Assembly: GCA_049792815.1 (NCBI GenBank)
Contig: JBARBG010000088.1
Location: 1-64,000 of the forward strand
Length of the DNA stretch: 64,000 bases
DNA from: DAIDKA01 sp049792815
GTDB lineage: Bacteria; Pseudomonadota; Gammaproteobacteria; Steroidobacterales; Steroidobacteraceae
Direction: 5' to 3'
In this document: positions 1 through 6,902 of the stretch, piece by piece
Position numbering within the stretch: the stretch's first letter is position 1
Layout of the letters: each line of letters begins with the position of its first letter
Notes under the pieces: model-generated
Seen by the model: the letters and a program-made list of their open reading frames with translations, nothing else
Database searches by the model: none
What the model was told of the DNA's origin: nothing
Position numbers and translations under genes: made by a program

Positions 1-2
1 GC

Positions 3-188
3 TGCGCCCTGCTTGAGTCACCCGCGCAGCGCGCCGCGCTGCGCGGCCTGCTGGTGTGGGCCGCACTGCTGCTGCGGCACTCGCGCCGTGCCGAGCAGGC
101 CCTACCGCGAACCTGGCGACGCAGTCGCTGGCATGGCCTCGGCGATGCGCTGCGCGCGTGGCGGACGGCGCGAGGAGCGAATTCATGA
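3..188 (+). CDS. 3' end of an unidentified gene (partial)
   Basis: The frame starting at base 3 is open from the window edge and ends at TGA 186-188. The last 61 residues contain a short hydrophobic stretch (LLVWAALLL) followed by an Arg-rich tail ending RAWRTARGANS. The stop codon overlaps the ATG of yciK at 185 (ATGA), so the two genes are probably translationally coupled. The rest of the gene lies outside the window and the tail is too short and compositionally biased to name a family. A membrane-associated protein is possible, but this is only inference from the hydrophobic stretch. Confidence 0.5.
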   Translation, partial: CALLESPAQRAALRGLLVWAALLLRHSRRAEQALPRTWRRSRWHGLGDALRAWRTARGANS

Positions 189-952
189 GCGCCGCATCCC
201 CGTTCGATCCGCGCCTTGCGACCATCAGTCCGGATGAACTCTCAGGAAGGGTGATCTTGATCACCGGCGCGAGCCGGGGCATTGGCCGGGCCGTGGCGCA
301 AAGCTGCGCCGAGCATGGCGCAACGGTGCTGCTGCTGGGGCGCAATGCGCGGGCGCTCGAGGAAGTGCACGCCCGGATCAGCAGCCAATGCGGCGCCGAG
401 CGCGCGGCGATCATTGAGTTTGACCTGGAAAACGCGCTGGCCCGCGACTATGACCGCTTGTTCAGCGCCATCGAGGCTCGTTATCAGCATCTGGATGGTC
501 TGCTGCACAACGCGGGCCTGCTGGGACAGCTGGCACCGATCGAACACTACGACGTTCCCACCTGGTGCCGCGTGCTGCAGGTGAATCTGACCTCGGCGTT
601 CGTCCTGACCCAGATCCTGCTGCCGCTGCTGAAGCGTTCCGCAGATGCGTCGATTGTCTTCACCGCCAGCGGCGTGGGACGCAGCGGTCGCGCTTACTGG
701 GGCGCCTATGCGGTCGCCAAGCACGCGCTGGAGGGATTGAACGAAGTGCTGTCCGAGGAGCTCTCGGGCATTACGCGGATTCGGGTCAATTCGCTGAACC
801 CGGGTGCCGTGCGCACCACCATGCGCCGCCAGGCCTATCCGGCCGAAGATGCAAGCCGGCTGGCAACGCCGGAGAGTATTACCCGGCCCTATATCGCATT
901 ACTGGGACCCGCCAGTCGCGGCATCAGCGGCGGCCGGTTCGATGCCCAGTAG
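185..952 (+). CDS. yciK: YciK-family short-chain dehydrogenase/reductase
   Basis: This 255-residue protein is a cytoplasmic NAD(P)-dependent SDR oxidoreductase of unknown substrate. It shows the Rossmann motif ITGASRGIGRA near residue 27, the structural HNAGLLG motif typical of YciK, and the catalytic Ser-Tyr-Lys set (FTASGVGR ... YAVAKHA). The C-terminal FDAQ also matches YciK. The start is ATG 185, because the reading frame extends upstream only as non-homologous sequence and this ATG overlaps the stop of the preceding gene. Its last 54 bases overlap the 3' end of the convergent rluB-like gene, so the end of each gene is read on both strands. The family call rests on several conserved blocks and is firm; the substrate is not known for the family. 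Confidence 0.92.
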   Translation: MSAASPFDPRLATISPDELSGRVILITGASRGIGRAVAQSCAEHGATVLLLGRNARALEEVHARISSQCGAERAAIIEFDLENALARDYDRLFSAIEARYQHLDGLLHNAGLLGQLAPIEHYDVPTWCRVLQVNLTSAFVLTQILLPLLKRSADASIVFTASGVGRSGRAYWGAYAVAKHALEGLNEVLSEELSGITRIRVNSLNPGAVRTTMRRQAYPAEDASRLATPESITRPYIALLGPASRGISGGRFDAQ

Positions 953-1657
953 CGCCGCCAGCAGCGTCGCGGTCTGCTCCTCATCGAGCAGGCGGGAGCG
1001 GCCGCGCGCCAGCGAGCGATCCAGCGTCACGGTTCCCAGCCGCGTGCGCAGCACGCGGCTGACCATGGCGCCCTGGCGTTCAAACAGCTGACGGATGTCC
1101 TTGCCGCTGGCGCCCACCGCGATCACGGTGTACCAGCGATTGCTGCCCTCGCCGCCGGCCGCCTCGCAGCTTTGCACGTTCACGGTCGTGCCATTGTCGA
1201 GCCGGCCCTGCAGCACCCGCTCCACACCTTCGGGTGACAGCTCGCCGTGGACCCGCACGCTGAAGTCCATCATCAATCGGCGCACACCGCGCTGCAGGCG
1301 CTCGGCGGTTTCGCCGTCGGAACTCACCAGTTCCAGACCCCCGTCGATGGACGGCATGGGACTGACCGCGACGAAGCGGCGTCCGCCGCTGCGCGGCAGC
1401 TGCTGCAGCAGCTCGCGCATTTCAACCCCGGGTGAGCGGTGCACGGCGAATACCTTGATGGCGCTGCCGGCGCGCTGGCGCACCAACCGGCCATCCAGCC
1501 GGACCTTGTCGGCGGCGACCACGCGCATGCCCAGTGTGGCCGGCTGCCCGTTCACGGTGAGTCGGCCGGCGCGAATCCAGGCTTCCACTTCGCGGCGCGA
1601 GGCCAACCCCAGATGGGCGAGTGCCTTTTGCAGGCGTTGACCGGCCGCGTCAGTCAT
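899..1657 (-). CDS. RluB/RsuA-family pseudouridine synthase-like protein with degenerate active site
   Basis: The 252-residue product has an N-terminal S4 RNA-binding domain (residues about 7-55, RLQKALAHLGLASRREVEAW) and a C-terminal region that follows RluB, including SDGE, GGEGSNRWY and VSRVLRTRLG. RluB normally makes pseudouridine in 23S rRNA. Here the family motif G-R-L-D, which carries the catalytic Asp, is replaced by S-P-M-P at residues 99-102, and the usual R-N-R-E-V-R-R block reads G-A-S-G-K-D-I-R-Q. The segment before it is also shortened. The frame is intact, so this is not a frameshift. Start ATG 1657 lies 4 bases after the scpB stop; an upstream in-frame ATG at 1720 lies inside scpB. 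I infer an RNA-binding protein without catalytic activity, or one with an altered active site. Confidence 0.82.
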   Translation of the reverse strand: MTDAAGQRLQKALAHLGLASRREVEAWIRAGRLTVNGQPATLGMRVVAADKVRLDGRLVRQRAGSAIKVFAVHRSPGVEMRELLQQLPRSGGRRFVAVSPMPSIDGGLELVSSDGETAERLQRGVRRLMMDFSVRVHGELSPEGVERVLQGRLDNGTTVNVQSCEAAGGEGSNRWYTVIAVGASGKDIRQLFERQGAMVSRVLRTRLGTVTLDRSLARGRSRLLDEEQTATLLAALLGIEPAAADAATGGSQ

Positions 1658-1661
1658 GACC

Positions 1662-2384
1662 CTACGGGTTGTCGGAACGAGCGGCGGCGGCGACCATGCC
1701 CTTCGCCTCGATACCATCATCGAGCGGATCGCCCTCTGAATTCATGTCCTCGGCTTCCGCCTCAGCTTCGGCATCCACGTCGGTACCCGAGTCGGCAACC
1801 GGGTCGGGGAGCGGTGCGGCCGCAGGGCCTGGCAGCTCCAGCTGCACGTTCAGTTCCGTCAGCGCCTTCAACTCCGCCAGCGGCGGTAGCTGCTCCAGCT
1901 TCTTCAGGCCGAAATAATCGAGAAATTCGTGCGTCGTCCCCAGCACTTCGGGGCGGCCCGGCACATCGCGCGTGCCGATGACACGGATCCAGTTGCGCTC
2001 CAGCAGCGTCTTGATGATGTTGGGATTCACGGCGACGCCGCGCACCAGTTCGATCTCCCCGCGCGTGACGGGCTGGCGATAGGCGATCAGGGCGAGTGTC
2101 TCCAGCAGCGCGCGCGAGTAGCGCGCCGGCCGTTCGGGCCAGAGCCTGGAGACCTCGCTGGCGTAGTCGCCACGCACCTGGATGCGCCAGCCACTGGCCG
2201 TGTGCGCCAGTTCCAGCGCCCTGGTTGCGTATTCGCTCTGCAGGCCGTCAAGGATTGCCCGCAGCTCGACATCCGTCGGCCGCTCGGTGTCCGCGAAGAC
2301 TTCTGCCAGCTCGTTCAGCTGCAGCGACCGGCCCGCGGCCAGCAGCGCCGCTTCGACGACATTTCTACGATACTGCTCGCTCAT
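1662..2384 (-). CDS. scpB: Segregation and condensation protein B
   Basis: ScpB is the winged-helix kleisin partner of the Smc-ScpAB condensin, which compacts and segregates the nucleoid. The 240-residue protein carries the family core: ALLETLALIAYRQPVTRGEI, followed by VNPNIIKTLLERNWIRVIG and RPEVLGTTHEFLDYFGL (residues about 95-165). The C-terminal 60 residues are Asp/Glu/Ala-rich with an acidic repeat (DVDAEAEAEAED) and look unstructured, which is usual in proteobacterial ScpB. It lies 6 bases after scpA and 4 bases before the rluB-like gene, a classic scpA-scpB-rluB order. Smc itself is about 8 kb away at 9795-13301. Confidence 0.96.
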   Translation of the reverse strand: MSEQYRRNVVEAALLAAGRSLQLNELAEVFADTERPTDVELRAILDGLQSEYATRALELAHTASGWRIQVRGDYASEVSRLWPERPARYSRALLETLALIAYRQPVTRGEIELVRGVAVNPNIIKTLLERNWIRVIGTRDVPGRPEVLGTTHEFLDYFGLKKLEQLPPLAELKALTELNVQLELPGPAAAPLPDPVADSGTDVDAEAEAEAEDMNSEGDPLDDGIEAKGMVAAAARSDNP

Positions 2385-2390
2385 TGACGC

Positions 2391-3299
2391 TCAGCTCCCC
2401 ATATCCCCGTCATTGTCGGCCACGACGCGTAACTGGCGTTCGGCGGTAGCGCTGCGCACATGAATGGGTGCGAACGGCTCCTGCTGGACAATATCGATCA
2501 GGCCTTCCCGGACCAACTCCAGAATGGCGATGAAGGTGACCGCGACGCCCATACGGCCTTCTTCAGGGTGGAACAGTTGCACGAAGTCCACGAAGCTGCA
2601 GTTCGCCAGACGCGCCACGATGTCGGTCATGCGCTCGCGAACCGACAGCGGTTCACGCTGCACGTGGTGGTGGGCGAACATCTCGCTGCGCGTGACCACA
2701 TCGCGAAACGCCAGCAGCATCTCCTGCAGCGTGACCTGCGGCACCAGGCGTACGACCTTGCGGTCGCGCAGGTCCGCGCCGGCGCTCCAGACATCGCGGT
2801 CCAGTCGCGGCAGCATGTCCAGGCGTTCGGCGGCGCGCTTGAAGCGCTCATACTCCTGAAGGCGGCGCACCAGTTCGGCGCGCGGATCATCTTCAGAGTC
2901 ATCGGCCTTGGCGGCCCGCGGCAGCAGCATCCGCGATTTGATCTCGGCAAGGGTGGCGGCCATGACCAGGTATTCACCCGCCAGCTCAAGTTGCAGATCC
3001 TGCATGAGGTCGATGTACTTCATGTACTGGCGGGTGATTTCCGCCAGCGGAATATCCAGCACATCAAGATTCTGCCGCCGGATCAGGTACAGCAGCAGGT
3101 CAAGCGGTCCTTCGAAGGCCTCGAGAATGACTTCGAGCGCCTGCGGCGGAATGTAAAGGTCCTTGGGCAGGTGGGTGACCGGTTCGCCATTGATGATGGC
3201 GAACGGCATCTCGACCTGTTCCGGTATGGCCTCCGGCGCCGGCGGGGCTGCGGGCGAGGTCGCCTCGTTGGACACCACGATCTTGAGCTCCGGTTGCAT
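2391..3299 (-). CDS. scpA: Segregation and condensation protein A (kleisin)
   Basis: ScpA is the kleisin subunit that bridges Smc heads and binds ScpB. The 302-residue protein has the diagnostic block EGPLDLLLYLIRRQNLDVLD near residues 62-85, then a long helical middle and a C-terminal winged helix (VAVTFIAILELVREGLI). About 50 residues before the kleisin domain are Ala/Pro/Glu-rich and probably flexible. The ATG at 3299 overlaps the stop of trpS (ATGA), so trpS, scpA, scpB and the rluB-like gene are likely cotranscribed and coupled. Confidence 0.95.
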   Translation of the reverse strand: MQPELKIVVSNEATSPAAPPAPEAIPEQVEMPFAIINGEPVTHLPKDLYIPPQALEVILEAFEGPLDLLLYLIRRQNLDVLDIPLAEITRQYMKYIDLMQDLQLELAGEYLVMAATLAEIKSRMLLPRAAKADDSEDDPRAELVRRLQEYERFKRAAERLDMLPRLDRDVWSAGADLRDRKVVRLVPQVTLQEMLLAFRDVVTRSEMFAHHHVQREPLSVRERMTDIVARLANCSFVDFVQLFHPEEGRMGVAVTFIAILELVREGLIDIVQQEPFAPIHVRSATAERQLRVVADNDGDMGS

Positions 3300-4513
3300 C
3301 AGTCGGCGCGCAGGTGCATGACCCGGCGCACCTCGTCCAGTGTCTGGCGGGCGGCCTCGCGGGCCTTCTCCGCGCCCTCAGTGACTATACTGCGAACCAG
3401 CTCAGGCTGACCTTCGAATTCCTGGGCGCGCTTGCGCATGCCGCGGATCTCTTCGACGATCTTTTCGATCACCGGCTTCTTGCAGTCCAGGCAGCCGATG
3501 CCGGCGCTGCGGCACCCTTCACTGGCCCACTGCCGGGTGGCTGCATCGGAATAGATCTGGTGCAGGTCCCACACCGGGCATTTTTCCGGGTCGCCCGGAT
3601 CAGTGCGCCGCACGCGTGCCGGGTCGGTCTGCATGGTGCGCAGCTTCTGCGCCACGGCATCCGGATCCTCGCGCAGTCCGATGGTATTGCCATAGGACTT
3701 GGACATTTTCCGACCATCGATGCCGGGGACCCTGGGCGCTGCGGTGAGCAGCACCTGGGGCTCGGGCAGGATGCTGACCGCACCCCCTTCCAGGTACCCC
3801 AGCAGACGCTCGCGATCCGCCACCGTGATGCGGTTGTTGCCCTGCACCAGCTCACGGGCCTGCTCGAGCGTTTCGCTGGTACCGGTCTCCTGGTACTTGC
3901 GCCGCAGCTCCTGGTAGCGGGTGGCGTTGCGGCCACCCAGGGTCTTCACCGCCTTTTGCGCGCGAATCTCGAAGTCCGGTTCACGGCCGTAGATGTGGTT
4001 GAAGCGTCGGGCGATCTCACGGGTGATTTCCACATGCGCGACCTGATCCTCGCCCACCGGCACAAAGGCGGGCCGGTACAGCAGGATGTCGGCGCTCTGC
4101 AGCAGCGGATAGCCCAGGAAGCCATAGGTGGCGAGATCCTTCTCATTGAGCTGGGTCTGCTGGTCCTTGTAGGTGGGGACCCGCTCCAGCCACGACAGCG
4201 GCGTGATCATCGACAGCAGCAGATGCAGTTCGGCGTGCTCCGGGACCTGGGACTGCACGAACAGCGTCGCAACGCCCGGGTTCAAACCGGCCGCCAGCCA
4301 GTCGATGAGAACCGCCTGCACGTACTCCTGAAGACGTGCGGTGTCCTCGTAGCCCGTGGTCAGGGCGTGCCAGTCAGCGATGAAGAAATAGCACTCATAC
4401 TGGTATTGCAATTCCACCCAGTTGCGCAGCGCGCCGTGAAAATTGCCCAGATGCAACGGCCCCGTGGGCCGCATGCCGGAAAGTACCCGGCGGGTTTGCG
4501 GATTGGCGCTCAT
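3299..4513 (-). CDS. trpS: Tryptophanyl-tRNA synthetase
   Basis: A cytoplasmic class I aminoacyl-tRNA synthetase that charges tRNA-Trp. The HIGH-type motif is GPLHLGNFHG (residues about 18-27) and the KMSKS loop is intact in GRKMSKSYGN. At 404 residues it is longer than the roughly 330-residue E. coli enzyme. The extra length is a charged helical insert of about 60 residues between the two signature motifs (around RYQELRRKYQETG), as found in the longer TrpRS of pseudomonads. A Cys-containing segment (GCRSAGIGCLDCKK) lies near the C-terminal domain. It is followed without a gap by scpA and preceded by yciO 39 bases upstream. Confidence 0.96.
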   Translation of the reverse strand: MSANPQTRRVLSGMRPTGPLHLGNFHGALRNWVELQYQYECYFFIADWHALTTGYEDTARLQEYVQAVLIDWLAAGLNPGVATLFVQSQVPEHAELHLLLSMITPLSWLERVPTYKDQQTQLNEKDLATYGFLGYPLLQSADILLYRPAFVPVGEDQVAHVEITREIARRFNHIYGREPDFEIRAQKAVKTLGGRNATRYQELRRKYQETGTSETLEQARELVQGNNRITVADRERLLGYLEGGAVSILPEPQVLLTAAPRVPGIDGRKMSKSYGNTIGLREDPDAVAQKLRTMQTDPARVRRTDPGDPEKCPVWDLHQIYSDAATRQWASEGCRSAGIGCLDCKKPVIEKIVEEIRGMRKRAQEFEGQPELVRSIVTEGAEKAREAARQTLDEVRRVMHLRAD

Positions 4514-4552
4514 GTGTAAGGCGTGAAGTATAGCGTAAGGCGATGAGGCCCC

Positions 4553-5182
4553 TTACGCCTGCAGTCCCAGCCGGCCGAGATCTCCCCGGCCGCGACGCAG
4601 TATCACCGGAGGGTCCACCGCGAGGTCCACCACCGTCGTCGGCTCAATGCCGCAGTGGCCGCCGTCCAGCACCGCATCGATCTGATGTTCGAGGCGCTCG
4701 CGGATCTCGCGACCGTCGGTCAGCGGCAGTTCATCACCGGGCAGCATGAGCGTGGAACTCATCAGCGGTTCGCCCAGTTCCGCCAGCAGCAAACGTGGTA
4801 CCGGATGGTCCGGCACCCGGATGCCGACGGTGCGGCGCTTCTCATGCTGCAAACGTCGCGGGGTCTCGCGCGTGGCGGGGAGCAGAAACGTGTACGGACC
4901 CGGGGTACAGGCCTTGAGCATGCGAAAGTGCGGGGTGTCGATGCGCGCAAAGCGTGCAGCCTCGCCCACGTCACGACACACCAGTGTGAAGTGATGATTA
5001 CGATCGGCCTGACGGATGCGCCGCACCCGCTCCAGGGCGTCCTTGTCGCCGATATGGCAACCCAGCGCGTAACACGAATCGGTGGGATAGGCGATGATCC
5101 CGCCGCCTTTGATGATTTCCACCCCGCGGCGAATGAGCCGCGCCTGGGGTGTGACGGGATGTAGCTCGAAATACTGGCTCAT
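4553..5182 (-). CDS. yciO: YciO-type Sua5/YrdC domain protein
   Basis: The 209-residue protein follows E. coli YciO almost throughout: MSQYFELHP start, GGGIIAYPTDSCYALGC nucleotide-binding block, TLVCRDVGE, CTPGPYTFLLPAT, EKRRTVGIRVPDHP and TTVVDLAVD. The fold is that of threonylcarbamoyl-AMP synthase, which acts in t6A tRNA modification. YciO paralogues are generally weaker in that reaction than TsaC/Sua5, so the in vivo role is open. It is probably the first gene of the yciO-trpS-scpA-scpB-rluB run. Its start lies only 16 bases from the start of the divergent yciB, so the two promoters must overlap the opposite gene. Confidence 0.9.
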   Translation of the reverse strand: MSQYFELHPVTPQARLIRRGVEIIKGGGIIAYPTDSCYALGCHIGDKDALERVRRIRQADRNHHFTLVCRDVGEAARFARIDTPHFRMLKACTPGPYTFLLPATRETPRRLQHEKRRTVGIRVPDHPVPRLLLAELGEPLMSSTLMLPGDELPLTDGREIRERLEHQIDAVLDGGHCGIEPTTVVDLAVDPPVILRRGRGDLGRLGLQA

Positions 5183-5198
5183 GGGCTATCATACATGG

Positions 5199-5750
5199 AT
5201 GCAGTCCGTGCTTGAGTTTGCCCCGGTTGCCGTGTTTGGCGCGGTCTACTACCTCAACGGCATCTACGCCGCGACGGCAGCCCTCATGATCTCCATGGTC
5301 GTGCTGCTGCTGGTCGATCTCGCCTGGCGCAGGCGCATTCCCACCATGCACGGCCTGTCGGCGGCGCTGGTGTTCGCCTTCGGCGCCGCCACCCTCATCC
5401 TGCACAATCAGCGCTTCATCCAGTGGAAACCGACGGTGCTTTTCTGGCTGGTGAGCCTGGCGTTCCTCGGCAGTTTCTGGGTCGGTGAACGCACCTTGAC
5501 CGAGCGGTTGCTGGGCAGCGCCTTGGGCGAACCGGTGAACATCGAGCAGCGGATCTGGCGGCGGCTCAATGTCGCCTCCGTGGCCTTTTACGCCCTGCTC
5601 GGCGGCGCGAACCTGCTGGTGGCGTTCAATGCCAGTGAGCGCGCCTGGGTGAATTTCAAGCTGTTCGGCCTGACCACGGCCACGGTGATATTCGCCGCCC
5701 TGCAACTGACCTGGCTGGCCCGGCATCTGCCGCGCGAAGTCACCACTTGA
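5199..5750 (+). CDS. yciB: YciB-family septation / inner-membrane protein
   Basis: A 183-residue polytopic membrane protein with about five to six hydrophobic segments. Family-typical motifs are FAPVAVFGAVYYLNGIYAAT at the start, HNQRFIQWKPTVLFW in the middle, and a C-terminal amphipathic helix. YciB (IspA, septation protein A) affects cell-envelope synthesis and intracellular septation. ATG 5199 places the start at the conserved N-terminus; an in-frame ATG at 5181 would add MGYHTW and overlap the yciO start codon on the other strand. The stop overlaps the bolA start (TTGA), so yciB and bolA are coupled. Confidence 0.9.
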   Translation: MQSVLEFAPVAVFGAVYYLNGIYAATAALMISMVVLLLVDLAWRRRIPTMHGLSAALVFAFGAATLILHNQRFIQWKPTVLFWLVSLAFLGSFWVGERTLTERLLGSALGEPVNIEQRIWRRLNVASVAFYALLGGANLLVAFNASERAWVNFKLFGLTTATVIFAALQLTWLARHLPREVTT

Positions 5751-6034
5751 GCGCCGCCGACCGCATGGAAAGGATCCGCGAGGTGCTCACGGCGCGCCTC
5801 GAACCGGTGTCGCTGGACATTCGTGATGACAGCGCGCAGCACGCAGGTCACGTCGGGGCGCGCGCGGGCGGGCATTTTTCAGTCACGGTGGTCTCAGACC
5901 GGTTCACGGGCCGCACGCGCATGCAACGGCACCAGCTGGTGTATGAGGCCGTGTCTGAACTGTTGCGCACCGACATTCATGCCTTACGCATCCAGGCACG
6001 GACTCCGCAGGAACAAACTCGTTCAACTATTTGA
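5747..6034 (+). CDS. BolA-family protein
   Basis: The 95-residue protein has the BolA core DDSAQHAGHVGARAGGHFSV and the C-terminal QRHQLVYEAVSELL. BolA proteins pair with monothiol glutaredoxins in iron-sulfur cluster handling and some act as transcription regulators. The start is most likely TTG 5747, which overlaps the yciB stop and gives the usual N-terminus; ATG 5765 (MERIREV) is an alternative six codons in. It sits between yciB and a parvulin gene, a common gammaproteobacterial arrangement. I cannot separate BolA from IbaG subtype by eye. Confidence 0.88.
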   Translation: MSAADRMERIREVLTARLEPVSLDIRDDSAQHAGHVGARAGGHFSVTVVSDRFTGRTRMQRHQLVYEAVSELLRTDIHALRIQARTPQEQTRSTI

Positions 6035-6042
6035 GAAATCAC

Positions 6043-6876
6043 ATGAAACTCTTGAAAATATCCCTTTTCGCACTGCTCGCGATGAGCCTCGCCGCCTGCC
6101 AGCCCGGTACCGGCACCTCAGCCACCGCGAGCGCCCCGGCGGCCGCAGACACGGTGGCCACGGTGAATGGCACCGCGATCAGCCGCAACGTTTACAACTA
6201 CTATGTCAAAGGGGCGCTGCAGGGTAAGGCTGACCCCGCCACCCTGACCCAGCAGCAGAAGGAAGAAGCGCTGGACAACCTGGTAAAGGCCGAACTGGTC
6301 GTGCAGCAGGCGCAGAAGAATGGCCTCGACAAGGAGCCGCAGACTGCCGACCTGATTGAACTGTCACGCATGAACGCCATCCAGCAGGCCTTCAGCGAGA
6401 ACTTCGTGAAGGAAAACAAGCCCACCGATGAAGAGCTGCATAAGGAATACGACGCGCAGGTGGCGCAGCTGCCGCACACCGAATACCACGTCGCGCACAT
6501 TCTTGTGGCTGACGCCGATTCCGCCACCAGCCTCATCGCCACGCTCAACAAGGGTGCCAAATTTGAAGATGTGGCGAAGAAAATGTCGACCGACCCATCC
6601 AAGAATCAAGGCGGTGACCTGGGTTGGACGTCGCCCGATCGCATGGTCAAGCCCTTCGCCGATGCCATGGTGAGCCTGAAGCCGGGCGAATACACCCATG
6701 TACCGGTGAAATCCGAGTACGGCTGGCACATCATCAAGCTGCTGGACACCCGGCCGCTGACGCCACCGGCCTTTGATGGCGTCAAGGATCGCGTTGCGCA
6801 GATCGTGCTGGGCAAGAAGTTCAAGGCCTACGTCGACGGCCTGCTCGCCAAGGCGCAGATCGACAAGAAGATGTGA
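6043..6876 (+). CDS. Lipoprotein parvulin-type peptidyl-prolyl isomerase
   Basis: A 277-residue exported foldase. The N-terminus (MKLLKISLFALLAMSLAAC) is a lipoprotein signal peptide with lipobox L-A-A-C at Cys19, followed by a Thr/Ala/Ser linker. An N-terminal SurA/PrsA-like chaperone region (residues about 38-140) is followed by a PpiC rotamase domain at about 147-236 (YHVAHILV, GGDLGWTSPDRMVKPF, SEYGWHIIKL). It probably helps fold outer-membrane or periplasmic proteins. ATG 6043 is chosen over an upstream TTG (6031) because it starts directly at the signal peptide. The gene lies 8 bases after bolA and converges with ligA. Confidence 0.92.
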   Translation: MKLLKISLFALLAMSLAACQPGTGTSATASAPAAADTVATVNGTAISRNVYNYYVKGALQGKADPATLTQQQKEEALDNLVKAELVVQQAQKNGLDKEPQTADLIELSRMNAIQQAFSENFVKENKPTDEELHKEYDAQVAQLPHTEYHVAHILVADADSATSLIATLNKGAKFEDVAKKMSTDPSKNQGGDLGWTSPDRMVKPFADAMVSLKPGEYTHVPVKSEYGWHIIKLLDTRPLTPPAFDGVKDRVAQIVLGKKFKAYVDGLLAKAQIDKKM

Positions 6877-6902
6877 AGCTCCTCAAGGTGCCTTCAGGAG
6901 CT
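6877..6902. terminator. Possible hairpin between parvulin gene and ligA
   Basis: AGCTCCT (6877-6883) and AGGAGCT (6896-6902) form a 7-bp inverted repeat, with an inner AAGG/CCTT pairing. It covers the 6-base gap between the two convergent stop codons and extends into the end of ligA. There is no T-run, so it is at best a weak or Rho-assisted end point. Confidence 0.35.
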
